Part shown: positions 48,651-56,162 of the stretch, in pieces
How positions within the stretch are numbered: the stretch's first letter is position 1
How the letters are laid out: each line of letters begins with the position of its first letter
Source: Pyxidicoccus caerfyrddinensis
GTDB taxonomy: Bacteria > Myxococcota > Myxococcia > Myxococcales > Myxococcaceae
DNA length: 64,000 nucleotides
Assembly: GCF_010894405.1 (NCBI RefSeq)
Contig: NZ_JAAIYA010000005.1
Span: forward strand, 124,001 to 188,000
Direction of reading: 5' to 3'
The notes under the pieces: generated by a model
What the model saw: only the letters and a program-made list of their open reading frames with translations
The model's database searches: none
What the model was told of the DNA's origin: nothing
Translations under genes and position numbers: made by a program

Positions 48651-49796
48651 ATGGCCGACCTCTTCCCAGCCTTCTATCGCCTCGCCGTCCGAGCGGACGC
48701 GCACTACGACGCACTGAGCCGGAGCCTGCGCCAGAAGCTGGGCATCGCCCCGCCGCTGCGAATCCTCCCCTACCGGGGCTATGGCACCGCCGAGCGCGCC
48801 GTCATCAAGGCGCGCGTCCTGGAGGACAGACACGTCCGCCCGCCGCAGCAGCGGCACACGCTGGTGGGCAGCGCGATTGCTTCCTACAAGCGCTACATGA
48901 CGCGCGAAATCGCCGGCGCGCACGTGGCGGTGCGCTGGGGCGACAAGCGCTGGGAGGGCACCACCGACGAGGAGGGCTTCCTCGAGCTGTGGGTGCCGCC
49001 GCCGGAAGGCGTGCGCTCCGGCTGGCACATGGTGGAACTGGAATTGCTCTCCCCGGAGGCACACGGCGTGCCTCGCGTGGCCGCGCCGGTGCGCGTGGCG
49101 GGCCGGAGCGCCGAGTACGGGGTCATCAGCGACATCGACGACACCGTCATCGTCACGGGCGTCACCAATCCGCTCAAGCGCGCGTGGGCGCTCTTCCTCA
49201 CCGAGCACCGCGTGCGGCTGCCCTTCCCCGGCGTGGATGCCTTCTACGCGGCGCTCCAGGGCGGGCGCGGCGCGGCGGCGGACAACCCCATCTTCTACGT
49301 CTCCAGCAGCCCGTGGAACCTGTACGAGCACCTGGACGAGTTCCTCGGCCTGCACCACATCCCCCCGGGGCCGCTGCTCCTGCGCGACTGGGGTCTGTCC
49401 CGACACGGCTTCGCACCCGGGGGCGGGCACGGGCACAAGCTGGAGAAGATTCGCGGGCTCATGGACACGATGGAGCGCCTGCCCTTCATCCTCATCGGCG
49501 ACAGCGGCCAGGAGGACGCGGAGCACTACCGCACCATCTGCCGCGAGTACCCGGGCCGCATCCTCTGCGTCTACATCCGCAACGTGCCCGGCCACCCGCG
49601 CCGAGCGGAGGAATTGGAGAAGATTGGCGCGGACATCCGCGAGGCCGGCAGCCAGTTGCTCGTGGTGGACGACACCACTGCCGCGGCGCGGCATGCGGCG
49701 CGCTCCGGCTGGATTGACTGGCGCGAGGTCCAGGAGGTCGAAGCCCACCGCCTCGAGGACGCCGCCCGCGGGCTGCGGGGTGGCCGCGACCCCTGA
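48651..49796 (+). CDS. APP1-like (DUF2183) lipid phosphatase
   Basis: HAD-fold phosphatase of 381 residues of the APP1 family, whose yeast member is an actin-patch phosphatidate phosphatase. Motif I is YGVISDIDDTVIVTG, motif II is FYVSSSPWNLYEHL, and motif IV is FILIGDSGQEDAEHY. An N-terminal beta-rich domain (about 40-150; VRWGDKRWEGTTDEEGFLELWVPPP) precedes the catalytic domain. No signal peptide is seen, so it may act at the inner leaflet of the cytoplasmic membrane. ATG at 48651. It is probably monocistronic; two small hairpins follow the stop. Confidence 0.88.
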   Translation: MADLFPAFYRLAVRADAHYDALSRSLRQKLGIAPPLRILPYRGYGTAERAVIKARVLEDRHVRPPQQRHTLVGSAIASYKRYMTREIAGAHVAVRWGDKRWEGTTDEEGFLELWVPPPEGVRSGWHMVELELLSPEAHGVPRVAAPVRVAGRSAEYGVISDIDDTVIVTGVTNPLKRAWALFLTEHRVRLPFPGVDAFYAALQGGRGAAADNPIFYVSSSPWNLYEHLDEFLGLHHIPPGPLLLRDWGLSRHGFAPGGGHGHKLEKIRGLMDTMERLPFILIGDSGQEDAEHYRTICREYPGRILCVYIRNVPGHPRRAEELEKIGADIREAGSQLLVVDDTTAAARHAARSGWIDWREVQEVEAHRLEDAARGLRGGRDP

Positions 49797-49837
49797 GTCT
49801 TTGATTAATTTCCAGGTCTGTGGAAAAACGGTGCCCT

Positions 49838-49883
49838 CACTTGAATTCCAGTCTTCAAGTGTGGCAAAGGCGCGCCACGTTTT
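49838..49883 (+). terminator. Possible terminator hairpins after the APP1-like gene
   Basis: Two adjacent hairpins follow the stop at 49796. One has arms CACTTGAA/TTCAAGTG (49838-49861). The other has arms GTGGC/GCCAC (49861-49878) followed by GTTTTC. The second plus its T-run resembles a rho-independent terminator. The region could also be the leader of the small lipoprotein downstream. Confidence 0.45.
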
Positions 49884-49942
49884 CGGGACATCCCCTGTGT
49901 CCCCCTCCTCCCCCTGGAAGTGAGTCTAGGCGTGGCTACCTG

Positions 49943-50173
49943 GTGCGTACGTTTTGCTGGGCGCTCTCCGCGCTGGTGTTGGGCGCGTGTGGTCAAACAG
50001 AAGTCGCTGAAGTGCCAGAGCTCGGTGAGAGCTCGCAGGCGGTCCTCCATCCGCCGCCGGCGCCCCCGAGCGGCAGCATCGTGGACAGTACGGCCTTCCT
50101 CGGCCCGGTAGGCCTGAACGGCGCCGTGTCTGGTCAATGGCAGCTGGGGCACCACGCGGGTGGCGACGTGTGA
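49943..50173 (+). CDS. Small lipoprotein, possibly truncated
   Basis: Predicted lipoprotein of 76 residues beginning at GTG 49943. The signal peptide SALVLGAC ends in a clear lipobox. The mature part is CGQTEVAEVPELGESSQAV, then a Pro-rich stretch and a short hydrophobic tail ending at the stop. Myxobacterial lipoproteins with this type of start are usually much longer, so this may be the remaining 5' end of a larger gene. The ribosome site is weak. It lies between the APP1-like gene and a strong hairpin. Confidence 0.5.
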   Translation: MRTFCWALSALVLGACGQTEVAEVPELGESSQAVLHPPPAPPSGSIVDSTAFLGPVGLNGAVSGQWQLGHHAGGDV

Positions 50174-50185
50174 ATGATTGGAACC

Positions 50186-50214
50186 GCCGGTGCTCTCGTA
50201 AAGGGAGCACCGGC
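50186..50214. terminator. Bidirectional terminator hairpin
   Basis: A perfect 10-bp inverted repeat (GCCGGTGCTC at 50186-50195, its complement at 50205-50214) with a 9-nt loop lies just past the polyphosphate kinase stop and past the small lipoprotein stop. Confidence 0.78.
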
Positions 50215-50223
50215 GTCGTCGTC

Positions 50224-52383
50224 TCAGGGCAGCGGCCGGCCGCCCTGGAACTGCGCCATGCGCAGGGAGCGCTCCATCAGCTCCGCCTGGGCGGAGCGCT
50301 TCTCGGCGGGGGAGGGCGGGGTGCGGCGCTTCCACGTGCCGTCCGCCATCAGCTCCCACGAGGAGGTGTTGTCGGCCATGCAGCGGTCCAGCATGTCGCG
50401 CACCTGGGCTGACAGGGTGGGGTCCTCCACCGGCGCGAGGATTTCCACGCGGTGGTCCAGGTTGCGAGGCATCAGGTCCGCCGAGCCGATGTAGCAGCGC
50501 GTCTCCGCCCCGCGCTCGAAGTTGTACACGCGCGAGTGCTCCAGGAAGCGGCCGAGCACGGACACCACGCGGATGTTCTCCGACACGCCGGGCACACCCG
50601 GGCGCAGGCAGCAGATGCCGCGCACGTTGAGCTCCACCTTCACGCCGGCCTTGGACGCGTCGTAGAGCGCGCGGATGATGGCGGGGTCCACCAGCGCGTT
50701 CATCTTCATCTGGATGCGCGAGGGGCGCTCCAGCGTGTGCGCCATGATGGTGCGCTTGATTTCCTCCATCAGCCCCTCGCGCATGGTGAGCGGCGCCACC
50801 AGCAGCTTGCGGAAGGACTTCGGCCGGCCGAAGCCGGTGAGGTAGTTGAACAGGTCCGCCACGTCCGCGCCGATGTCCGGGTCCTTGGTGAACAGGCCCA
50901 GGTCCGTGTAGAGGCGCGCTGTCTTCGGGTTGTAGTTGCCCGTGCCGATGTGCACGTAGTGCCGCACCCGCTCGCCCTCGCGCCGGACGATGAGGATGGC
51001 CTTCGCGTGGGTCTTCAGCGACGGAATCCCATACACCACGTGGACGCCCGCCTCTTCCAGCGCGTTGGCCCACTTGATGTTGGTGCGCTCGTCGAAGCGC
51101 GCCTTCAGCTCCACCATGCACACGGCCTGCTTGCCGTTCTCCGTCGCCGTAATCAGCGCGGGCACCAGCGGTGAGCTGTCCGACGTCCGGTACACCGTCT
51201 GCTTGATGGCCAGCACGTCCGGGTCCGCCACCGCCTCGGCGACGAAGCGCTCCACGGAGGAGCCGAAGGACTCGTAGGGGTGGTGGACGAGCAAATCTCC
51301 CCGGCGCATGGCGGACAGCACGGTGCCGCCGTCCTGCACGTCCGTGTCCGGGCGCAGGCGCGGCTGGGTGACGGGCGTCCACGGCGCGTCCTTCAGCTCG
51401 GGGAAGCCGGGCCCGAAGGCGATGGCCGCCAGGTCCGACAGGCCGACGAGGCCGTGCTCCTCGTACACCTGCCGCTGCTCCAACCCCAGCGCCTCCACCA
51501 GCGGCTCCAGCAGCTTGGGGCTCATGCCCGCCCCCACCTCCAGGCGGATGACGTCGCCGAAGCGGCGCTGGCGCAGCTCTGTCTCCACCGCCTTGAGCAG
51601 GTCCTCGGCGTCCTCGGACACGGTGAAGTCCGCGTCGCGGGTGACGCGGAAGACGCCCCAGTGCAGCACCTGCATGCCGGGGAACAGGTCCGCCAGGTGC
51701 TGCGCGATGACCTCCTCCAGCGGGACGAAGACGTTGCCCTTCAGCGGCAGGAAGCGCGGAATCAGCTCCTTGGGCACCTTCACCCGCGCCACGCTCTCCT
51801 CGTCCGCCTCCGGGTCTCTCAGCAGCACGGCGAGGCTGAGCGACAGGTTGGAGATGTACGGGAAGTGCCGCCCCAGGCCGATGGCCAGCGGGGTGAGCAC
51901 GGGAAATATCTGCTCGCGGAAGCGCTGATCCACCTGGTTGCGCTGCTCGGAGTCCAAATCCTTCGCGGAGAGGATGCGCAGGCCCTTCTCCGCCAGCGCG
52001 GGGCGCAGCACCTTCTCGAAGCAGTCCGCGTGGCGGCGGCCCTGCTCGAAGATGCCCTGGTGCAGCCCGTCGAGCGTGAGGCTCGGGGACGCGCCGTCCG
52101 GCACCAGCCGGGCCAGGTTGCCCCGCACCTGCTCGTGCAGGCGGGCAACGCGAATCATGAAGAACTCGTCCAGGTTGCGCGCGTAGATGGAGATGAACTT
52201 CAGGCGCTCCAGCAGCGGGATGTCCGCCGACTCGGCGAGCTGGAGGACGCGGTCGTTGAACGCCAGCCAGGACAGCTCGCGGTTGAAGAAGAGCTCCGTG
52301 TCCGTCGGCTCCGTGCCCGCGGGAATGACATCCCGCTCCAGGGGCTTCTGGGTGACACCCCGCCCGCCACCGCGCTTCGCCAT
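50224..52383 (-). CDS. ppk1: Polyphosphate kinase 1
   Basis: Enzyme of 719 residues that makes inorganic polyphosphate from ATP, acting at the membrane and in the stress response. Order of domains: N-terminal helical domain (FFNRELSWLAFNDRVLQLAE), head domain (LKFISIYARNLDEFFMIRVARL) and two phospholipase-D-like C-terminal domains. The latter carry LKTHAKAILIVRREGE, which holds the catalytic His that becomes phosphorylated, then YVHIGTGNYNPKTARLYTDLGLFT, RPSRIQMKMNALVDPAIIRALYDASKAGVKVELNVRGICCLRPG and RCYIGSADLMPRNLDHRVE. The length matches the family. ATG at 52383 follows AGAGGAG. No ppx gene is adjacent. Confidence 0.95.
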   Translation of the reverse strand: MAKRGGGRGVTQKPLERDVIPAGTEPTDTELFFNRELSWLAFNDRVLQLAESADIPLLERLKFISIYARNLDEFFMIRVARLHEQVRGNLARLVPDGASPSLTLDGLHQGIFEQGRRHADCFEKVLRPALAEKGLRILSAKDLDSEQRNQVDQRFREQIFPVLTPLAIGLGRHFPYISNLSLSLAVLLRDPEADEESVARVKVPKELIPRFLPLKGNVFVPLEEVIAQHLADLFPGMQVLHWGVFRVTRDADFTVSEDAEDLLKAVETELRQRRFGDVIRLEVGAGMSPKLLEPLVEALGLEQRQVYEEHGLVGLSDLAAIAFGPGFPELKDAPWTPVTQPRLRPDTDVQDGGTVLSAMRRGDLLVHHPYESFGSSVERFVAEAVADPDVLAIKQTVYRTSDSSPLVPALITATENGKQAVCMVELKARFDERTNIKWANALEEAGVHVVYGIPSLKTHAKAILIVRREGERVRHYVHIGTGNYNPKTARLYTDLGLFTKDPDIGADVADLFNYLTGFGRPKSFRKLLVAPLTMREGLMEEIKRTIMAHTLERPSRIQMKMNALVDPAIIRALYDASKAGVKVELNVRGICCLRPGVPGVSENIRVVSVLGRFLEHSRVYNFERGAETRCYIGSADLMPRNLDHRVEILAPVEDPTLSAQVRDMLDRCMADNTSSWELMADGTWKRRTPPSPAEKRSAQAELMERSLRMAQFQGGRPLP

Positions 52384-52566
52384 GGTTCCGTGACTCCTCT
52401 TGAACGCCTTGTGGGGACGATGTAGCAGTTGGGTGTCCTGGACTTTGTAAACTTCCCCGTTACCTGGGGGAGCAGGCTCACAGGCCATCTATTCCTCGGG
52501 TGGCGAGCGAGCAGTGGGAAACGTGGGGCGGCGTGGACTTTCTTGCACCCGGGATATGAGGTCGGC

Positions 52567-53070
52567 ATGTCAGGCGACGTGAGCGCGACAGAAACCACCT
52601 TGAGAGCCTCCCCGGAGTCGGATTCGACGGGTCTGTTCACTGCCTTCAAGGACGACGGCCGGCCCGTGCCGCGCGGCCGCTGGGCCCTGGCGCTGCTGGG
52701 GGCCCTGTTTCCGGTGGTGCTGGGCGTCGGCTTCTGGACCCTGGCGAAGAACGAGGAGCACACCTTCCGGCTCGTCACCCCGCAGGGCATCAAGTCCTTG
52801 CGCGGCGGCATGACGTCGGACCAGGTGGTGGCCCTGCTCGGACGCCCGATTACCTTCGAGCAGGACGAGCGCGGGGCGGACTGCTACCGCTACGGGACGC
52901 CCAACTTCATCAACCCGCAGTTCCTCATCTACAAGGTCTGCTACGAGGGCGGGAAGCTGCGGGACGTGACGCAGCACAAGTTCTCCGCCTGGTCCGTGGA
53001 CCCGGAGACCGGCACCTTCGCGGCGCCCGAGGGCGGCGCTCCGGCCGCCTCCCCGTCCAAGGACGGGTAG
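52567..53070 (+). CDS. BamE/SmpA-like small membrane protein
   Basis: Membrane-anchored protein of 167 residues. One hydrophobic segment (WALALLGALFPVVLGVGFWTL) precedes an extracytoplasmic domain with the BamE/OmlA-like motif LRGGMTSDQVVALLGRPITFEQDERGADCYRYG. This domain assists outer-membrane assembly in BamE, but here it is uncoupled from a lipobox. Function is only inferred. ATG at 52567 begins after GGC; the upstream frame is unconserved. It is divergent from ppk1 and lies 104 bp before the split VioB pair. Confidence 0.75.
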   Translation: MSGDVSATETTLRASPESDSTGLFTAFKDDGRPVPRGRWALALLGALFPVVLGVGFWTLAKNEEHTFRLVTPQGIKSLRGGMTSDQVVALLGRPITFEQDERGADCYRYGTPNFINPQFLIYKVCYEGGKLRDVTQHKFSAWSVDPETGTFAAPEGGAPAASPSKDG

Positions 53071-53174
53071 TCTCCCCGTCGCTTCGAAGTCTCAGGCTTT
53101 TCGGGTATGCCTGTTCTTCCACGTACAGGCGCGTCGGGGCATGTTCGCCCGGCGCCGAGTGTGGAAGAGGACGC

Positions 53175-55088
53175 ATGAGCTACCTGGACCCGGTGCGGTT
53201 GCACTTCGCGGGGCGCTTCCAGTCCGACCCGGTGACCGTCAACAACGACGTGCGCCACTTCGACAACGCGCGCTTCAAGCCCGAGTACCAGGAGACGCGC
53301 GTCCCGGGCGGTGACTACAAGGGCTGGTGGAACCCGGATGGCTCGGGTGCCTTCCGGCTGGTGGGCTGCAAGGTGACACGCGTCTGCTACGCGGACGGCG
53401 GCTCGGCCACGACGCCCCAGGTGGACCCGGTGGTGGGCATGTGGATTGCCGACGCGAACGAGCGCGTGGCCGGCAAGCTCGTGGACCTGGACCCGCAGCA
53501 GCAGCTCGTCTCGGAAGTCTGGGGCATGCTGCTGCGTCTGAGCGACGGCGAGCGAGACTTGTTCTCCGGCCGCTTCCACGTGGCGGCCTTCTCGGACCTC
53601 TGGTCGCGCGCGAAGAGCCTCGGGCCGTACCGGGGAGACTCGGGCGCGTCGTGCTTCTACCAGTCCGTCATCGGCCCGGTGGACTGGGGCTCGCTGCCGG
53701 ACTCGCGCTTCCTGCGGGAGCTGAGCCGCGCGGCGCCGCAGGGGCTGTTGTCCATCCGGTTCATGTTGGACGGGTACAACAGCAGCGCCCACCTGCCGGG
53801 CTTCACGCTGGGGCGGATTGTCGGCACCCTCGGCCCGTACGAGCACCACGAGCCGCGCCACTTCGTCGCCGGGCGGCACCTGCTGCCGCGGGTGGCGAAC
53901 CAGGCGCCGGTGGCTCCGCTGGGCTTCGTGCCGTGCGTGGTGGACTCGCGGCGGGACGGGGTGTTGGCGGACTTCGGCAACGCGCTGCCCACGGCGACGG
54001 TGGCGGGCCCGCTCGCGGACGTGGGTGACGTGGAGGTGGGCTACCTGGAGGCGGACGGCGGCTTCCACTCGCTGGGCGCGGCGGACTACCGGAGGCCGGA
54101 CTGGTACGAGAGCACCGCCGGCATCCAGGCCTTCCCGAAAGACAGGCCCCTCACGAAGGAGGAGCGGCGCGCGCTGGAGCACAGCCGCCTCGCGGTGGCG
54201 GTGGCGGGGCAGGTGGTGCTCAAGGAGAACGAGGGCGGCGTGCACCTGCGCGCGGACACCTTCGTGCACCGGCTGGACGCGGGAGAGACGGCGCGCGTGG
54301 AGCTGTATGCGACGCGCTACGGAAAGCCGTACCCGGGGGCCACGGTGGTGGCGTGGCATGACAGCAGCGGCTTGCAGCCCGGTGTCGGCCCGGGGCCGCT
54401 GGGGCCGGTGCCCGCCTTCGCGACGCCGGTGGAGGCACTCACCTTCGAGGAGTGCGTGCACACGGACCGCGACGGCCGCGTCACGCTGGAGTTGCACGCG
54501 TCGTCACCGGGCGCGCCGCGCGGCTACATCGACGGGCAGGTGTATGGCGTGCGGTACCTGCTGAAGGAGGTGGCCCAACTCTTCACGGAGGGTCTGCCGC
54601 CGGCCTTCGGGTACAACCCGGCGGACTTCATCAGCGTGCTCGTCTGGGACGCATTCCCGGTGCCGGCGCTGCCGTCGTGGCACGAGCACCTGCAGCCCAT
54701 CTTCCAGCAGTACGCCAACCTCTATCCCGTGATGGGCCGCATCCTGGACCTGGGGAACTACGAGGAGCTGGCGCGGCACACGCAGTTGCTGGCGTTCGCC
54801 TTCGGCCTGCCGCGCGAGGACCCGAACCACATGCCGGTGACACGGGCCCTGTCGGGCGGCAAGCGCCGGGCGATTCTCGAGTGGCTGCGCAACCCGGGAC
54901 CGGATGGGAAGCCGAGGCAGGGCACGCCCGTGCCGCGTCCGGCGGTGGAGCCCCGGGCGCTGGCCCCTGCCTCCACCGAGCCGCAGCCGTCCACCGCGAG
55001 CCCCGAGGAGTCGAAGACGCTCATCTCGAAGCAGCGGCGGCTCATCTCGCTGCCCGCGCGGCTGATTCAACGCATCCAGTCCGAGTGA
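53175..55088 (+). CDS. VioB-like N-terminal half protein
   Basis: Protein of 637 residues that resembles the N-terminal two thirds of VioB, the violacein iminophenyl-pyruvate dimer synthase. The start MSYLDPVRLHFAGRFQSDPVTVNND aligns by eye with the VioB start. The end, HEHLQPIFQQYANLYPVMGRILDLGNYEELARHTQLLAFAFGLP and MPVTRALSGGKRRAILEWL, aligns with the VioB region just before its ferritin-like domain. That domain is missing here and is supplied by the next gene, 13 bp downstream. A Pro-rich tail of 70 residues replaces the link. No tryptophan oxidase gene is adjacent, so the substrate is unknown. Confidence 0.72.
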   Translation: MSYLDPVRLHFAGRFQSDPVTVNNDVRHFDNARFKPEYQETRVPGGDYKGWWNPDGSGAFRLVGCKVTRVCYADGGSATTPQVDPVVGMWIADANERVAGKLVDLDPQQQLVSEVWGMLLRLSDGERDLFSGRFHVAAFSDLWSRAKSLGPYRGDSGASCFYQSVIGPVDWGSLPDSRFLRELSRAAPQGLLSIRFMLDGYNSSAHLPGFTLGRIVGTLGPYEHHEPRHFVAGRHLLPRVANQAPVAPLGFVPCVVDSRRDGVLADFGNALPTATVAGPLADVGDVEVGYLEADGGFHSLGAADYRRPDWYESTAGIQAFPKDRPLTKEERRALEHSRLAVAVAGQVVLKENEGGVHLRADTFVHRLDAGETARVELYATRYGKPYPGATVVAWHDSSGLQPGVGPGPLGPVPAFATPVEALTFEECVHTDRDGRVTLELHASSPGAPRGYIDGQVYGVRYLLKEVAQLFTEGLPPAFGYNPADFISVLVWDAFPVPALPSWHEHLQPIFQQYANLYPVMGRILDLGNYEELARHTQLLAFAFGLPREDPNHMPVTRALSGGKRRAILEWLRNPGPDGKPRQGTPVPRPAVEPRALAPASTEPQPSTASPEESKTLISKQRRLISLPARLIQRIQSE

Positions 55089-55101
55089 GTCCGAGGCCCT
55101 C

Positions 55102-56139
55102 ATGCTCTACCTTCGAAAGCCGCGTCTCGACACATTGGAAGACTTGAGGGCCTGTCTGCAGAAGGCCATCGAGCTGGAGCACGCCACGATTCCGCCGTAC
55201 CTGACGGCGCTGTACTCCATCAAGGAAGGCGCCCTGCCGGAGATTGCCGCGCTGCTGCGAGGCATCGTCACGCAGGAGATGCTGCACCTGAGCCTGGCGG
55301 CCAACGTGCTCAACGCGATTGGAGGCCACCCGGTGCTCAACGCGCCGGGCTTCCTGCCGACGTACCCGGGCCCTCTGCCCATGGGCATCGGCAGCGAGCC
55401 GGGCCAGCCCTTCATCGTGCACCTGCGCCGGCTGTCGCTGGAGCTCATCGAGGACACGTTCATGGTCATCGAGGAGCCGGAGACGCCGCTCGTCTTCCCG
55501 GTGGGCGCGCTCGCCGCGGCGCTGCCGGAGTACCGGACCATCGGCCAGTTCTACGAGTCGCTGAAGGACAAGCTCGACGAGCTGGGGCCGCGCATCTTCA
55601 CGGGGCGCAAGGACAGACAGGTGACGGGCTGGTTCGCCCGGGACGAGCTGTTCGCGGTGAAGGACGTGGCGTCGGCGAAGCGGGCGCTGGACCTCATCGT
55701 CGCGCAGGGTGAGGGCTCGCGGACGAGCCCGCTCGGGCCGGACGGGCAGCTCGCGCACTACTACCGCTTCGCGGAGATTCGCCACGGGCGCCGGCTGGTG
55801 CCGGATGCGAGCGTGCCGGAGGGCTATTCGTACTCGGGCGAGCCGATTCCGTTCGACGCGGCAGGCGTGCTGCCGATGGGAGACGACCCGGGGGCGCAGG
55901 CGTACCCGGTGGACTCGGAGGCGTGGCGACTGGCGGAGCGGTTCGACGCCACGTACAGCAGCCTGCTCAATGCCTTGCACCTCACGTTCAACGGCGAGCC
56001 GGGCCAGTTGAACCCGGCCATCGGGCTGATGTTCTCGCTGCGCGTCCAGGTCGCGCAGTTGATGACCACGCCGGTGCCGGGCACGGGCTTCACCGCGGGG
56101 CCCCGGTTCCGCTACTCGCGGGTGCCGAGCAGCGCCTGA
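55102..56139 (+). CDS. Ferritin-like domain protein, VioB C-terminal half type
   Basis: Protein of 345 residues of the ferritin-like domain (VioB C-terminal) family. Helix A has KAIELEHATIPPYLTALYSI with E24, E26 and H27, and helix B has GIVTQEMLHLSLAANVLNAIGG with E59 and H62. These are candidate iron ligands. The FVHLRR-type and LLNALHLTFNGEPGQLN segments match later VioB helices. In violacein-type pathways this domain belongs to the protein that couples oxidised amino acid imines. ATG at 55102 has GAGG upstream and lies 13 bp after the preceding stop, so the two halves are made together. The coupled substrate is unknown. Confidence 0.82.
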   Translation: MLYLRKPRLDTLEDLRACLQKAIELEHATIPPYLTALYSIKEGALPEIAALLRGIVTQEMLHLSLAANVLNAIGGHPVLNAPGFLPTYPGPLPMGIGSEPGQPFIVHLRRLSLELIEDTFMVIEEPETPLVFPVGALAAALPEYRTIGQFYESLKDKLDELGPRIFTGRKDRQVTGWFARDELFAVKDVASAKRALDLIVAQGEGSRTSPLGPDGQLAHYYRFAEIRHGRRLVPDASVPEGYSYSGEPIPFDAAGVLPMGDDPGAQAYPVDSEAWRLAERFDATYSSLLNALHLTFNGEPGQLNPAIGLMFSLRVQVAQLMTTPVPGTGFTAGPRFRYSRVPSSA

Positions 56140-56162
56140 GCGGAGCGGATGGCCCGGGCGCG

